Shown: one piece after another, positions 9,165 to 17,173 of the stretch
How positions within the stretch are numbered: the first letter of the stretch is position 1
Layout: every line of letters begins with the position of its first letter
Made by a program: the position numbers and the translations under genes
From: Mesobacillus subterraneus
Lineage (GTDB): Bacteria; Bacillota; Bacilli; Bacillales; Cytobacillaceae
Assembly (NCBI RefSeq): GCF_003937825.1
Contig: NZ_RSFW01000019.1
Span: forward strand, 124,001 to 188,000
Direction of reading: 5' to 3'
Length of the DNA stretch: 64,000 bases
The notes under the pieces: model-generated
What the model was told of the DNA's origin: nothing
Databases searched by the model: none
The model's input: the letters and a program-made list of their open reading frames with translations, nothing else

Positions 9165-9791
9165 CTATTCAAATGGGATTTCTTGTTCATAGGCATCTCG
9201 ATACTTCGCGATTAATGCATCTTTGTGCTGATCGTTTTCAATCAAAATATCACCGTAGACCGGAACCAGTGTATGCCAATCACCCTTTGTGTTATGTCTG
9301 GTGATAAATAAGTATTGCTCCCCCTCTTTTAGCAGTTGATCATTTTCAACGAGGACAAGAGTGTTGCCAGTGTATCCACCTTGCTGATTGACGATCACAT
9401 CTCCACCTAAGTCCCCCTTGATGTTATGTGATACCTTTACCTTGAACTGGGTTTCTACCATCCCGTCATCATCCCTGGTTCCTTCGTTCTTGATGACCTT
9501 TCCAATAAACACATCATCCGCCCAGCCAACGAGTTTCTTAGAATCGGAAACATCAAAAGCATGGCTTGTTTGAATGGTGATGACATCATACCCGAAAGGA
9601 TCGGGTCCTGCAATCGCAAACAGCAATGCTGCAGCAAGCGCTGGAACAGCGAGAAAATACCATTTTTTCTCGGATCTTGAAGGCATTTCTGCTTTAGCTC
9701 TTTCAATCCCTTTTTTGCTCCTCGTGCTCAATTCTGCTGGTATCTCTATTTTATTGATTTCCTGTCGGATATTATTGCTCATTTGCTTCAT
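9165..9791 (-). CDS. Putative membrane-anchored anti-sigma factor
   Basis: 208 residues: about 43 cytoplasmic residues rich in charge, one membrane helix (about 44-62), then an extracytoplasmic domain of about 140 residues (TSHAFDVSDSKKLVGWADDVFIGKVI ... LITRHNTKGDW-like). The reading frame overlaps the end of the ECF sigma gene by 20 bases, the normal arrangement for a sigma factor and its anti-sigma partner. No zinc-binding HxxxCxxC motif is present, so it is not a ZAS-type anti-sigma. The start may be ATG 9791 or the ATG three codons later. The role is inferred from topology and position. Confidence 0.6.
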   Translation of the reverse strand: MKQMSNNIRQEINKIEIPAELSTRSKKGIERAKAEMPSRSEKKWYFLAVPALAAALLFAIAGPDPFGYDVITIQTSHAFDVSDSKKLVGWADDVFIGKVIKNEGTRDDDGMVETQFKVKVSHNIKGDLGGDVIVNQQGGYTGNTLVLVENDQLLKEGEQYLFITRHNTKGDWHTLVPVYGDILIENDQHKDALIAKYRDAYEQEIPFE

Positions 9792-10296
9792 CTCCCTCCA
9801 TGATTTTTCGCAGCTTGTTCAATCCCCGATACAGAGTCGTCTTGGCTGTTCCTAAAGGAATATGCAGCATTTCAGATATTTCCTTCAGCGTCAATCCTTG
9901 ATAAAACTTTAGAAGAATCACGCTTTTTTCTTCTTCCTGCAATCCTTCAATCAAATCCTTCAGTGATATAGCAGAGACTAAATCCTCATCCACGGCTGCG
10001 GGAATAAATTCGTCAAATTCAGGTTTTAATGGTATGACCTTTTTCCTTTTTCTCAGGATATCCAGCGAACAGCTAATCGCAATTCTGATCAGCCATGTTT
10101 TAAAATATTTCGGTTCTTTAAGGTCTTTGATCGCTTTAAAGGAGCGGTAAGCTGTTTCCTGGACCACATCCAGAGCGTCATTCTGGTTTTTTACATAAAC
10201 AAATGCCATACGATATATTTCTTGTTCATAATGCTGGAATAGCTCTAAAAAGGCTCGGTCATTGCCTTTCTGGGCTTTATTGATTAATTTCAGCAA
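9772..10296 (-). CDS. ECF RNA polymerase sigma factor
   Basis: 174 residues with sigma region 2 (YRMAFVYVKNQNDALDVVQETAYRSFKAI and FKTWLIRIAISCSLDILRKRKK) and region 4 (KSVILLKFYQGLTLKEISEMLHIPLGTAKTTLYRGLNKLRKIM). Start chosen at TTG 10294-10296 behind GGGGGTG; a GTG three codons earlier is possible. It directs RNA polymerase to cell-envelope or stress promoters and is translationally coupled to the downstream anti-sigma gene. A CGTCTAA sequence upstream resembles an ECF -10 element, but no -35 at proper distance is clear. Confidence 0.88.
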   Translation of the reverse strand: MLKLINKAQKGNDRAFLELFQHYEQEIYRMAFVYVKNQNDALDVVQETAYRSFKAIKDLKEPKYFKTWLIRIAISCSLDILRKRKKVIPLKPEFDEFIPAAVDEDLVSAISLKDLIEGLQEEEKSVILLKFYQGLTLKEISEMLHIPLGTAKTTLYRGLNKLRKIMEGDEANEQ

Positions 10297-10382
10297 TTGA
10301 TGCACCCCCTTGGTTATCCGTTCTTATTCATTAGACGGAAGTTTGGCCAATTTGGCTTTCGTTTCCTCCAAAAAAATTTTTC

Positions 10383-10412
10383 AAAAAAAACATCCTGTCT
10401 GAATTCAGGATG
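10383..10412 (-). terminator. Terminator after helicase gene
   Basis: CATCCTG/CAGGATG stem followed by eight T on the minus strand. Confidence 0.85.
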
Positions 10413-10416
10413 TCTG

Positions 10417-12699
10417 TCAGTTTTGTATGGTGAAGTTTCTCCATTTATCTGGCAAAAGTGCCTGGTATTTACGCTGGAGATACCGGTCATCGATCAGAAG
10501 AATTGTGCCTCTGTCATTTTCTGATCGAATAAGCCTCCCCCCTGCCTGAAGCACTTTGTTCATGCCAGGAAAGACATAGGCATAATCAAATCCATTTTTG
10601 CCTGCTGAGGAAAAATGTTTTTTGATCAGATCTCGCTCAAGGCCAATTTGAGGCAGCCCGACCCCAATGACAATGACGCCATTCAGCCGATCTCCTTTTA
10701 AATCGACTCCCTCTGAGAAAACTCCGCCGAGAACAGCGAATCCTACAAGGGATCCTTCGATATCCGGTTGAAAGGATTGGAGAAATTCATCTCGTTCCGC
10801 TTCAGTCATGCCTGTTCTCTGGACAATTGTTGGAATTTCTTCGTTCGCAATATGCCACTCCTCCAAAACTGAATGAAGATATTGATAGGAAGGAAAGAAA
10901 ACCAGGAAGTTGCCCGGATTGGTTCGGACCATGTCTGTTAATGATCTAACAATCGGTTTTATTGAGATTTCCCTATCTTTAAATTTGGTTGATAAAGGCT
11001 GAACGATTACGTCCGTCTGGTGTTCAGAAAAAGGTGAAGGAATGTACGCGATATAATCGCCATCCTCACCACCGAGCATATCCTTGAAATAATTTATTGG
11101 GCTTAACGTGGCAGAAAAGAAAATACGAGCTTTGAAGTGCTTGCCAGCCTGTCTGATCAAATGGGACGGATCAAGGCAGAACTGTTTTAGCTTTACTTCA
11201 TTCTTCTGGACCTCAGCATAAAGAATATATCGTTCATCAAAAAGCTTGGCTATCCTCAGCCAATTCTGGCAGGCAAAATAGGTTTCCAGCAACAGCTCTT
11301 CATGATTCCCCTTGAGAAGTTCTATTTCTGCATGTTGAATGAAATCGGAGACAGCAGCATTAAACTCAGTCACTGGCTCATCGAAAAAAATGGACTTAGA
11401 ACTGTCAGACTGCTTCCTGATGTTAATGAAGTGGTCGTTCAAAACTTTAACGCTCTTGTAAATAGCAGGGTTTCTGACTTTAAAATCTCTCTTAAGCTGC
11501 AGGAACGGTGCTTTTTCCAATGAGGAAGAGTACATTTCCCTTCCTCTGTCAACAAGATTATGAGCTTCGTCCACCAGGAGTGCGGTCTGTCTTTTTTGCT
11601 CATCAAACAGTCTTTTCAATGATACTTTTGGATCAAAAATATAATTGTAATCACATATAACCGCATCAGCTGCATAGACCAGGTCAAGGGAAAATTCGAA
11701 TGGGCATACCTTGTGTTTTAGTGCGTATGCCTCTACGCATTTCCTGTCTAATGCATCCTCATTTGAAAGAATATCAAGTACCGCTTCGTTTATTCGATCG
11801 TAATAGCCATCAGCGAATTCACAATAATCCTTGCTGCACTTGCCCTCGCCTGTAAAACAAACTTTGTCTTTCGCCGTAATGGTCACGACTTTCATCCGCA
11901 GGCCACAATCGGCCATAAGACGGAAGGCTTCCTCGCCAGTCTGTCGGGTGGTGGTCTTTGCTGTTAAATAGAAGAGTTTTTGAAGATGACCCTCTCCAAT
12001 CGCTTTTACAGACGGAAAAATGGTCGAAATCGTTTTGCCTATGCCAGTAGGAGCACTGGCATATAGAGTTTTGCTTTCCTGAATCGTTTTGTATACGGAA
12101 CCTGCCAGCTGGCGCTGACCCTTTCGGTACTGTTTGAAAGGGAATGGCATGTCCTTAATGCTTGCATTCCTTCTCAGTTCCTGCTCAAAACGAAGCCTGG
12201 CATAAGGTGCAAACTCAGCAATCATATACATCATGGAATCTTCAAGTTCCCTGCGTGCTTTGGTACGCACAAACTGTTTCTTTTCTCCAGTGGATTTATG
12301 TATATATGTGAGCTGAATATCAATCTGCTCCAGTTCATTCTCCTGTAAATACATGTATCCATAGCATTCCGCCTGTGCCCAATGAGCAGGATTTGAATGC
12401 TCTTCTATATAATCAAGATCAATGGAAGTCGACTTGATTTCATCAATCTTCATCCGATCTCCGGATTGAAGCAAACCATCGCAACGTCCTTCAATGATAA
12501 AACGGATGTCATCATAGACAACTTCTGCTTTAAGGAATACCTCACTAAGGTCAGCTTCATTGTATGATTTTTGTATTTCTCGATGGATTCGCGAGCCTTC
12601 GGTGAATGAGGTGGCTGTCCTGAATCCAGACTCGATGCTTCCGCTTTTAAATACATATTCAGCCAAAGCTCTTACCGGTATTTTAATTTCATAGTTCAT
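10417..12699 (-). CDS. XPD/DinG-type helicase with N-terminal RecB/Cas4-like nuclease domain
   Basis: 760 residues from ATG 12697-12699 (AGGTG ribosome site). Residues about 1-170 carry PD-(D/E)xK nuclease features: EGRCDGLL, MKIDEIKS (D-x-E-x-K-like) and QAECYGYMY. The rest is a superfamily 2 helicase of the XPD/DinG group: Walker A APTGIGKT, DEAH box LLVDEAHNL, a cysteine set (CFTGEGKCSKDYC ... CPFE) fit for an iron-sulfur cluster, and a C-terminal GGVFSEGVDLKG and QAGGRLIR motif. Such proteins unwind DNA 5'-3' in repair. It is transcribed alone with its own terminator. Confidence 0.85.
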   Translation of the reverse strand: MNYEIKIPVRALAEYVFKSGSIESGFRTATSFTEGSRIHREIQKSYNEADLSEVFLKAEVVYDDIRFIIEGRCDGLLQSGDRMKIDEIKSTSIDLDYIEEHSNPAHWAQAECYGYMYLQENELEQIDIQLTYIHKSTGEKKQFVRTKARRELEDSMMYMIAEFAPYARLRFEQELRRNASIKDMPFPFKQYRKGQRQLAGSVYKTIQESKTLYASAPTGIGKTISTIFPSVKAIGEGHLQKLFYLTAKTTTRQTGEEAFRLMADCGLRMKVVTITAKDKVCFTGEGKCSKDYCEFADGYYDRINEAVLDILSNEDALDRKCVEAYALKHKVCPFEFSLDLVYAADAVICDYNYIFDPKVSLKRLFDEQKRQTALLVDEAHNLVDRGREMYSSSLEKAPFLQLKRDFKVRNPAIYKSVKVLNDHFINIRKQSDSSKSIFFDEPVTEFNAAVSDFIQHAEIELLKGNHEELLLETYFACQNWLRIAKLFDERYILYAEVQKNEVKLKQFCLDPSHLIRQAGKHFKARIFFSATLSPINYFKDMLGGEDGDYIAYIPSPFSEHQTDVIVQPLSTKFKDREISIKPIVRSLTDMVRTNPGNFLVFFPSYQYLHSVLEEWHIANEEIPTIVQRTGMTEAERDEFLQSFQPDIEGSLVGFAVLGGVFSEGVDLKGDRLNGVIVIGVGLPQIGLERDLIKKHFSSAGKNGFDYAYVFPGMNKVLQAGGRLIRSENDRGTILLIDDRYLQRKYQALLPDKWRNFTIQN

Positions 12700-12771
12700 T
12701 CTCACACCTGGCCCATCATCAAGATTCTTAGTTTCATTATAGTACATATGTTCTACCGCTTCCATAAAAAG

Positions 12772-12801
12772 AAAAATCCGCTCCAGCAATGACTGGAACG
12801 G
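12772..12801 (-). terminator. Terminator after 42-residue ORF
   Basis: CCGTTCCAG/CTGGAGCGG stem with 6-base loop, then TTTTTC on the minus strand. Confidence 0.8.
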
Positions 12802-12811
12802 ATCTGTATGT

Positions 12812-12940
12812 TTACCAATGGCGTGTATTTTCAAGTAACCTGTCAATCTCAATCGGGTTCAGCGCAAAAGAAAAGTCATCTTCAGCAATTTCAGTTGTCT
12901 CTTCCAACAGCTCGTCAATATCCATGCTAATTGTGCCCAT
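12812..12940 (-). CDS. Acidic 42-residue protein
   Basis: A short ORF with ATG at 12938-12940 behind a perfect GGAGG, ending 11 bases before a strong terminator. The protein begins MGTISMDIDELLEE and ends ENTRHW; it is acidic, has no membrane segment and no cysteine. Ribosome site, ORF and terminator fit one small transcription unit. I do not recognise the family. It lies just upstream of the helicase gene and could be an antitoxin-like or regulatory peptide, but nothing proves this. Confidence 0.6.
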   Translation of the reverse strand: MGTISMDIDELLEETTEIAEDDFSFALNPIEIDRLLENTRHW

Positions 12941-13075
12941 ACCGAACCTCCTCAATTGTTTTCAGCCTTCCAATTATGATTGTCCGGCTTCGTGAAATAG
13001 TTCGTTTATTATATGAGGGTTCTGGGGGTCTTCTAACGAGGTGAAAATTTTCCCAACTTTTCCGGGTAAAAAAAC

Positions 13076-13101
13076 AAAAAGGCCTTAAAAAAGGCCTTTT
13101 T
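13076..13101 (-). terminator. Terminator after signalling peptide gene
   Basis: AAAAAGGCCTT/AAGGCCTTTT hairpin with a T-rich tract on the minus strand, 9 bases after the peptide stop. Confidence 0.85.
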
Positions 13102-13109
13102 GGTGCTTT

Positions 13110-13199
13110 TTATACTGGAGGTAGAATTGGCGGCATACCCGCTGCTAAAACTCCTAAAGCCATTGCACTTGTCATTAAAGCGTATAACTTTTTCTTCAT
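13110..13199 (-). CDS. Secreted signalling pro-peptide (Phr/PapR/NprX-like)
   Basis: A 29-codon ORF with ATG at 13197-13199 behind GGAGG. The peptide has a basic start (MKKKLY), a hydrophobic core (ALMTSAMALGVLAA) and a short proline-rich tail GMPPILPPV, the plan of exported pro-peptides whose C-terminal 5-10 residues are released and re-imported. It starts 16 bases after the stop of an HTH-TPR regulator, exactly where PapR follows PlcR and NprX follows NprR. The mature signal is likely within the last 7-9 residues (for example MPPILPPV). It is too short for most gene finders. Confidence 0.75.
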   Translation of the reverse strand: MKKKLYALMTSAMALGVLAAGMPPILPPV

Positions 13200-13215
13200 G
13201 ATTCCATTCCTCCAA

Positions 13216-14436
13216 TTAATTGATTTTTTCAATATATTTTACTGCTTGATCAAACCGTCCTATCTGGCGATAGTGGTTTGACAGCATTTTGTAAAACCAA
13301 ATTAATTCTTCACTCTTTCCATCGCTTTCCTCTAAATACGGAATTACTTTTGTTTCAGAGTAAGCAAGTGATTTTTCTGGTGACTCCAATGTCATTAAAT
13401 AATAATTTGCTAGGATCCTATATTTACGGTTATCCGAGTCTTTTGCCAATTGATAAACTTCCTGGAATGCACCCATGGCCTTTTCAATACTTTCCATTTC
13501 ATAAAAGATTTCCCCCATCGAATAAAGAGTTATTAAGTAATGTGGGGTTCCTTTGGTTTGAAGTGATAAACTTTTTTCAAAAAATACAATGGCTTCGGGA
13601 AAATTCTTCAATTTCTTTTGAAGATATCCCATGTTGTGATAGATCTCTGGCAACAATGTGTATTCTTTTAAAATTTCAGCGTTCCTAATTAGGTGTTTAT
13701 AGCAGTCCTGAGCTTCTTCATAGATCTTTGAATGGGTATAATTAATTCCTAGTAACATCAGTACATGAAGTATTCTTTTGAAGTTATGTTCTTCCATAAA
13801 TTCCTGCAAAGCCATTTTTCCATAGTAGATAGCATATCCTAAATCCTCCAGTGAGGTCTTAGCAAGAGCCCGATGATAAAGTAATTCTCCAGTTGATATT
13901 TCAATTTTAGATTCTCTGCTGATTGCATCTAGAATATTGTCTGCTTTCTTATAAACTCTCTTCTTTAATAACATTACAGCATAGAGATAGGAAAATAAAG
14001 CCAATTGAGGTTGGGAAAATATTTTCTTCTGTTTGTTCAGTAATTCGTACTGGGATTTTGCTTCTGTTAACATACCTTTGAAAATTAAATACCGAAATTT
14101 AGTAAGTTCATATGTATGTAGGTTTGTACTAAATGGAATGATTCCTTCAAACTCTGTTAACTTACTCATGACCTCAACTGCTTCTTCATCAAGGAAGTAA
14201 TCAATCTTCTCGTTCACTTCACTTACCAGCTGCTTGATCTGCTCTTCGTTTTCGGTGATCGAGGCGAGGTTGACGCCAAGTCTTTCGAGCAGGAGACCCA
14301 TTGTTTCTTCGTTTGCTTCCTTTGAATTGCTTTCGATCTTGCTAAGATGGGGAACTGAACATATGCCATTAGCCAGTTCCTTTTGCGTGAGCCCTTGCTG
14401 AATCCTGTAGAATTTAATTAGTGGTCCAAATTGCAT
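13216..14436 (-). CDS. RRNPP-family quorum-sensing regulator (HTH + TPR)
   Basis: 406 residues. Residues 1-60 form a Cro/C1-type helix-turn-helix (IKFYRIQQGLTQKELANGICSVPHLSKIES). The rest is a chain of TPR helices (for example YHNMGYLQKKLKNFPEAIVFFEKSL and YSMGEIFYEMESIEKAMGAFQEVY), the peptide-binding domain of PlcR, NprR and related RRNPP regulators. Length is close to NprR (about 420). The gene for a small secreted pro-peptide follows after 16 bases on the same strand, and a secreted subtilisin gene lies upstream. By analogy with NprR-NprX, import of the peptide would alter DNA binding. Start ATG with GTAGGTGA upstream. Confidence 0.88.
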   Translation of the reverse strand: MQFGPLIKFYRIQQGLTQKELANGICSVPHLSKIESNSKEANEETMGLLLERLGVNLASITENEEQIKQLVSEVNEKIDYFLDEEAVEVMSKLTEFEGIIPFSTNLHTYELTKFRYLIFKGMLTEAKSQYELLNKQKKIFSQPQLALFSYLYAVMLLKKRVYKKADNILDAISRESKIEISTGELLYHRALAKTSLEDLGYAIYYGKMALQEFMEEHNFKRILHVLMLLGINYTHSKIYEEAQDCYKHLIRNAEILKEYTLLPEIYHNMGYLQKKLKNFPEAIVFFEKSLSLQTKGTPHYLITLYSMGEIFYEMESIEKAMGAFQEVYQLAKDSDNRKYRILANYYLMTLESPEKSLAYSETKVIPYLEESDGKSEELIWFYKMLSNHYRQIGRFDQAVKYIEKIN

Positions 14437-14563
14437 ACGTTCACCTACCGTTTTCTTTTTAATCTACCATCTTTTTAAACATTTTAAACAGTCCAAAAGA
14501 ACTATTTTTATAAAATTCTATATTTTTTAAATTGTTTCTTAATATACTACACCATTCCATTAA

Positions 14564-14596
14564 ATAAAGCCACCCGGATCAATCAACCCGGATGGC
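14564..14596 (-). terminator. Terminator after subtilisin gene
   Basis: GCCATCCGGG/CCGGGTGGC stem followed by TTTATTT on the minus strand. Confidence 0.8.
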
Positions 14597-14627
14597 TGGC
14601 ATAGTTGTTGTTTGTTAGACTATGAAA

Positions 14628-15905
14628 TTACTTAACTCGTGGGAATCCAAAACCGGAAGCGTAGTCGTCTCCCGTAGCAGCACCCGTACCGCCTTTGATA
14701 TCATAAAGCTTTGCGCGTCTCTGAATTTCCGAACGCAGCTGTGCGTTACTCCAAGACTTGTTTGAAGACCAAAGCTTCGCTGCAAGGCCTGCAATATGCG
14801 GAGTTGCCATTGAAGTACCGCTCATAGTCGCGTAGTTTCCATCTACTGCAGTTGAGTAGATGCTTCCGCCAGGAGCTGAAACTTCAACATCCTTTTCCTG
14901 GATGTAGTAGTCTCCATCCGTATTCGGGTTTCCGCGGGAAGAGAAGTTAGATACTCGGTGAGTACCGTTGACGAATGCGTTATCAAGTGACGCAACAGCG
15001 ACGGCATTTACCAGTGCACCAGGGTATCCAATCGTATTGGCGTATGGACCGCTATTTCCAGCAGCAGCTACTACGAGGACACCTTTGCTGTATGCATAGT
15101 CAACAGCGCTGGCAATCATTGAATCCTTGCCGCTTGACCCAAGTGACATATTGATGACTACTTTTGAACCAGTACGTACTGCTTCATCAGCCGCATGGCG
15201 AATCGCACCTGCGATATCATCAGAGTAACCTGATCCATTGTCACCTAAAACTTTATATCCCCAAAGCTCAGCATCCGGTGCCACACCATAGATACCTGCT
15301 TTGTCGCTGCCGCCGTTTGCGACCGCTGTTCCAGCAACATGTGTACCGTGTCCTTGACGGTCAACACAAGAACCGTTAACCAGAGGTGTTGATTGTGTAA
15401 AGTCCTTACATTGTTCTACATTTCCGCTCAAGTCGATGTGGTTTCGATTGATCCCTGTATCAAGGACAGCAACTTTGATTCCATCTCCGCCCGTTGTCGA
15501 TTGAATAGTACTGTCATTATAAATGGCCTCGATTCCCCATGGTGTCTGGTCTGATGGATAGGAAGCCTGGATGGTGTAATCACCCTTGCCATTTCCTTTT
15601 CCATTGCTTTCAACACGTGAATCAATAGAATGTTTTTCAACTTTTGATACTTTGAGATTCTTATTGTTCAATAAAGCCTGGTACTGTTTGCTGTTGACTT
15701 CAGCAGTAAATCCCTGGTTCCCGAAATCCCAACGCTTTCCATACTGATTTTCCACTTTCGCTTTCTCGGCACTCGGACCTTGAATCAAAACTCGATAAGT
15801 ATCCTGGCTTTCTGATGTGGTGGCACCGAAAGCCCCTGTGGCAAACATTGAAACACCCATTGCCAAACTAAGTACAGCAGATCCGAGTATTCTTTTCTTC
15901 TTCAT
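14628..15905 (-). CDS. Secreted subtilisin-like serine protease (S8)
   Basis: 425 residues from ATG 15903-15905 (GAGGAG site). Signal peptide at 1-27 (MKKKRILGSAVLSL ... GAFGA), I9 pro-domain at about 36-93 (YRVLIQGPS ... VSKVEKHS), and a catalytic domain with triad Asp149 (VAVLDTG), His186 (GHGTHVAGT) and Ser365 (SGTSMATPHIAG), plus oxyanion Asn284. Cys166 and Cys180 could form a disulfide, unlike classical subtilisins that lack cysteine. Degrades external protein. Its place beside an RRNPP regulator and peptide suggests cell-density control. Confidence 0.93.
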   Translation of the reverse strand: MKKKRILGSAVLSLAMGVSMFATGAFGATTSESQDTYRVLIQGPSAEKAKVENQYGKRWDFGNQGFTAEVNSKQYQALLNNKNLKVSKVEKHSIDSRVESNGKGNGKGDYTIQASYPSDQTPWGIEAIYNDSTIQSTTGGDGIKVAVLDTGINRNHIDLSGNVEQCKDFTQSTPLVNGSCVDRQGHGTHVAGTAVANGGSDKAGIYGVAPDAELWGYKVLGDNGSGYSDDIAGAIRHAADEAVRTGSKVVINMSLGSSGKDSMIASAVDYAYSKGVLVVAAAGNSGPYANTIGYPGALVNAVAVASLDNAFVNGTHRVSNFSSRGNPNTDGDYYIQEKDVEVSAPGGSIYSTAVDGNYATMSGTSMATPHIAGLAAKLWSSNKSWSNAQLRSEIQRRAKLYDIKGGTGAATGDDYASGFGFPRVK

Positions 15906-15958
15906 TCTTTTGCTCCTCTCGCCTACGAAAAATTTACAGCTGTCTTGGCTGCGAGTTA

Positions 15959-15988
15959 AGTATATTTCAAATTTTCGAACTATATCAA
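15959..15988 (-). promoter_or_regulatory. Putative promoter of subtilisin gene
   Basis: TTGATA (15983-15988), 18-base spacer, TATACT (15959-15964). The spacer holds an imperfect palindrome TTCGAAAATTTGAA that could be a regulator site; this is a guess. Confidence 0.5.
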
Positions 15989-16348
15989 CCGAAATCCATG
16001 CCTGCATCATTGGGAAAAATTAAGGCGAAAAAGCTTATCACACCGGGGATATGGCACAGATTTACCGGTAAATTTACCAGCTGATAAATCGAAATGATGC
16101 TTTGGATGGAATACATCTGGATGAGTTTCTACTATAAGAATACTAACTACGTAAGTTCGTCTTTTGGATGTTATATTAAAAATCCAGAATTGGAAATAAA
16201 CTAGTTGGTCTTCTTGGGAAAACGCACATTTTTATACTCAATTAATGCAGTAATTTGTAAAAATATGAGGCGGAATTTGTCCTTTCCAGGTGCCTCTACA
16301 TAATTGAATTGATTGCTTTACATTTACTTTGTACATTTCCAGATACAC
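15989..16348. other. Intergenic region without recognised gene
   Basis: About 360 AT-rich bases between the subtilisin promoter and the terminator of the STAS operon. No ORF with a ribosome site, no repeat and no tRNA-like fold was seen. It may hold binding sites for the RRNPP regulator. Confidence 0.5.
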
Positions 16349-16386
16349 AAAAAACACTACGGTCTAATCGTAGTGTTCATTTTTTT
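16349..16386. terminator. Terminator of B12/STAS operon
   Basis: AACACTACG/CGTAGTGTT stem with T-runs on both strands; ends the minus-strand operon 16424-18509. Confidence 0.85.
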
Positions 16387-16423
16387 GCTATTCATTTTTG
16401 GTTTTCCAACACTTGTAAAAGGA

Positions 16424-17173
16424 TCAATAGACAGATTTTTTAAATGCTTTACTGAGACTGTTTAAAAAAGGTACATCCGGAACGGAGGCTGCAGAGTTAA
16501 GGTAAATTGCATGTGCAGGTTTTATTCCTATAATAGATGGAGCGAGCCCCATCAACTGCAATTCTTTTACAAGAGCAATGAAGGCTTCCACTCCCTCATT
16601 TGTTAATTCACCAACTCCATTAAAGTCGAATAAAATTTCCAGATAGGAGCCGTCCTGAGACATTTCCAGTATCCTGGTTCCGTTTTGGAGAATCAACTCA
16701 TGGTCCAGATTACCAAATAACGGGACTAGTGCTGCACGGGTGGTCAGCCTGATGAAGGGACAAGAAAGATTCCTGATTTCATTAAGCGTTTTTTCAATTT
16801 GTTCTTTCTTCTCTAGGAGCTCGAGGTTGGTTTCAGCCAGGCGAACCCGATGTTTTTCGACAATCCTTTCCAATTCTGCCAGGCGGTGATCTTTTTCGAT
16901 GCAAATCACATGGCATTCGTCTTGGTTCCACTTTACACTTATATCAAAAAGGGCGTAAGGAGATTCCTTCGTTTTCATGATGATTTCTCCTTCCGGCCTG
17001 CTCTCCGAATTTCCCAATATGTTTTTTAGTTTTCCTTGGCTTTCCCAGTCTGTCAAATCCAAAAAATTTGTACTGAAATCAAAAACGTCTGCGCTTTTAT
17101 CTGAGAACTCAAGAATATCGAATTCTTTATTAATTAAAAAATACGGCTGAGGTAAAAATTTATGTTCCGACAT
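16424..17173 (-). CDS. STAS-domain protein with N-terminal PAS-like domain
   Basis: 249 residues. The first 90 resemble a PAS fold (PYFLINKEFDILEFSDKSADVF ... YALFDISVKW). A coiled coil follows (AELERIVEKHRVRLAETNLELLEKKEQIEKTL, given here as about 97-130), then a STAS domain of RsbR type (LVPLFGNLDHE ... LEILFDFNGVGELTNEGVEAF). At the usual phospho-acceptor sites it has D in GNLDHE and T in GELTNEG, so only the second is kept. The ORF overlaps the upstream B12-binding gene by 14 bases. Likely a stressosome component that takes its signal from the operon partners. Confidence 0.8.
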   Translation of the reverse strand: MSEHKFLPQPYFLINKEFDILEFSDKSADVFDFSTNFLDLTDWESQGKLKNILGNSESRPEGEIIMKTKESPYALFDISVKWNQDECHVICIEKDHRLAELERIVEKHRVRLAETNLELLEKKEQIEKTLNEIRNLSCPFIRLTTRAALVPLFGNLDHELILQNGTRILEMSQDGSYLEILFDFNGVGELTNEGVEAFIALVKELQLMGLAPSIIGIKPAHAIYLNSAASVPDVPFLNSLSKAFKKSVY

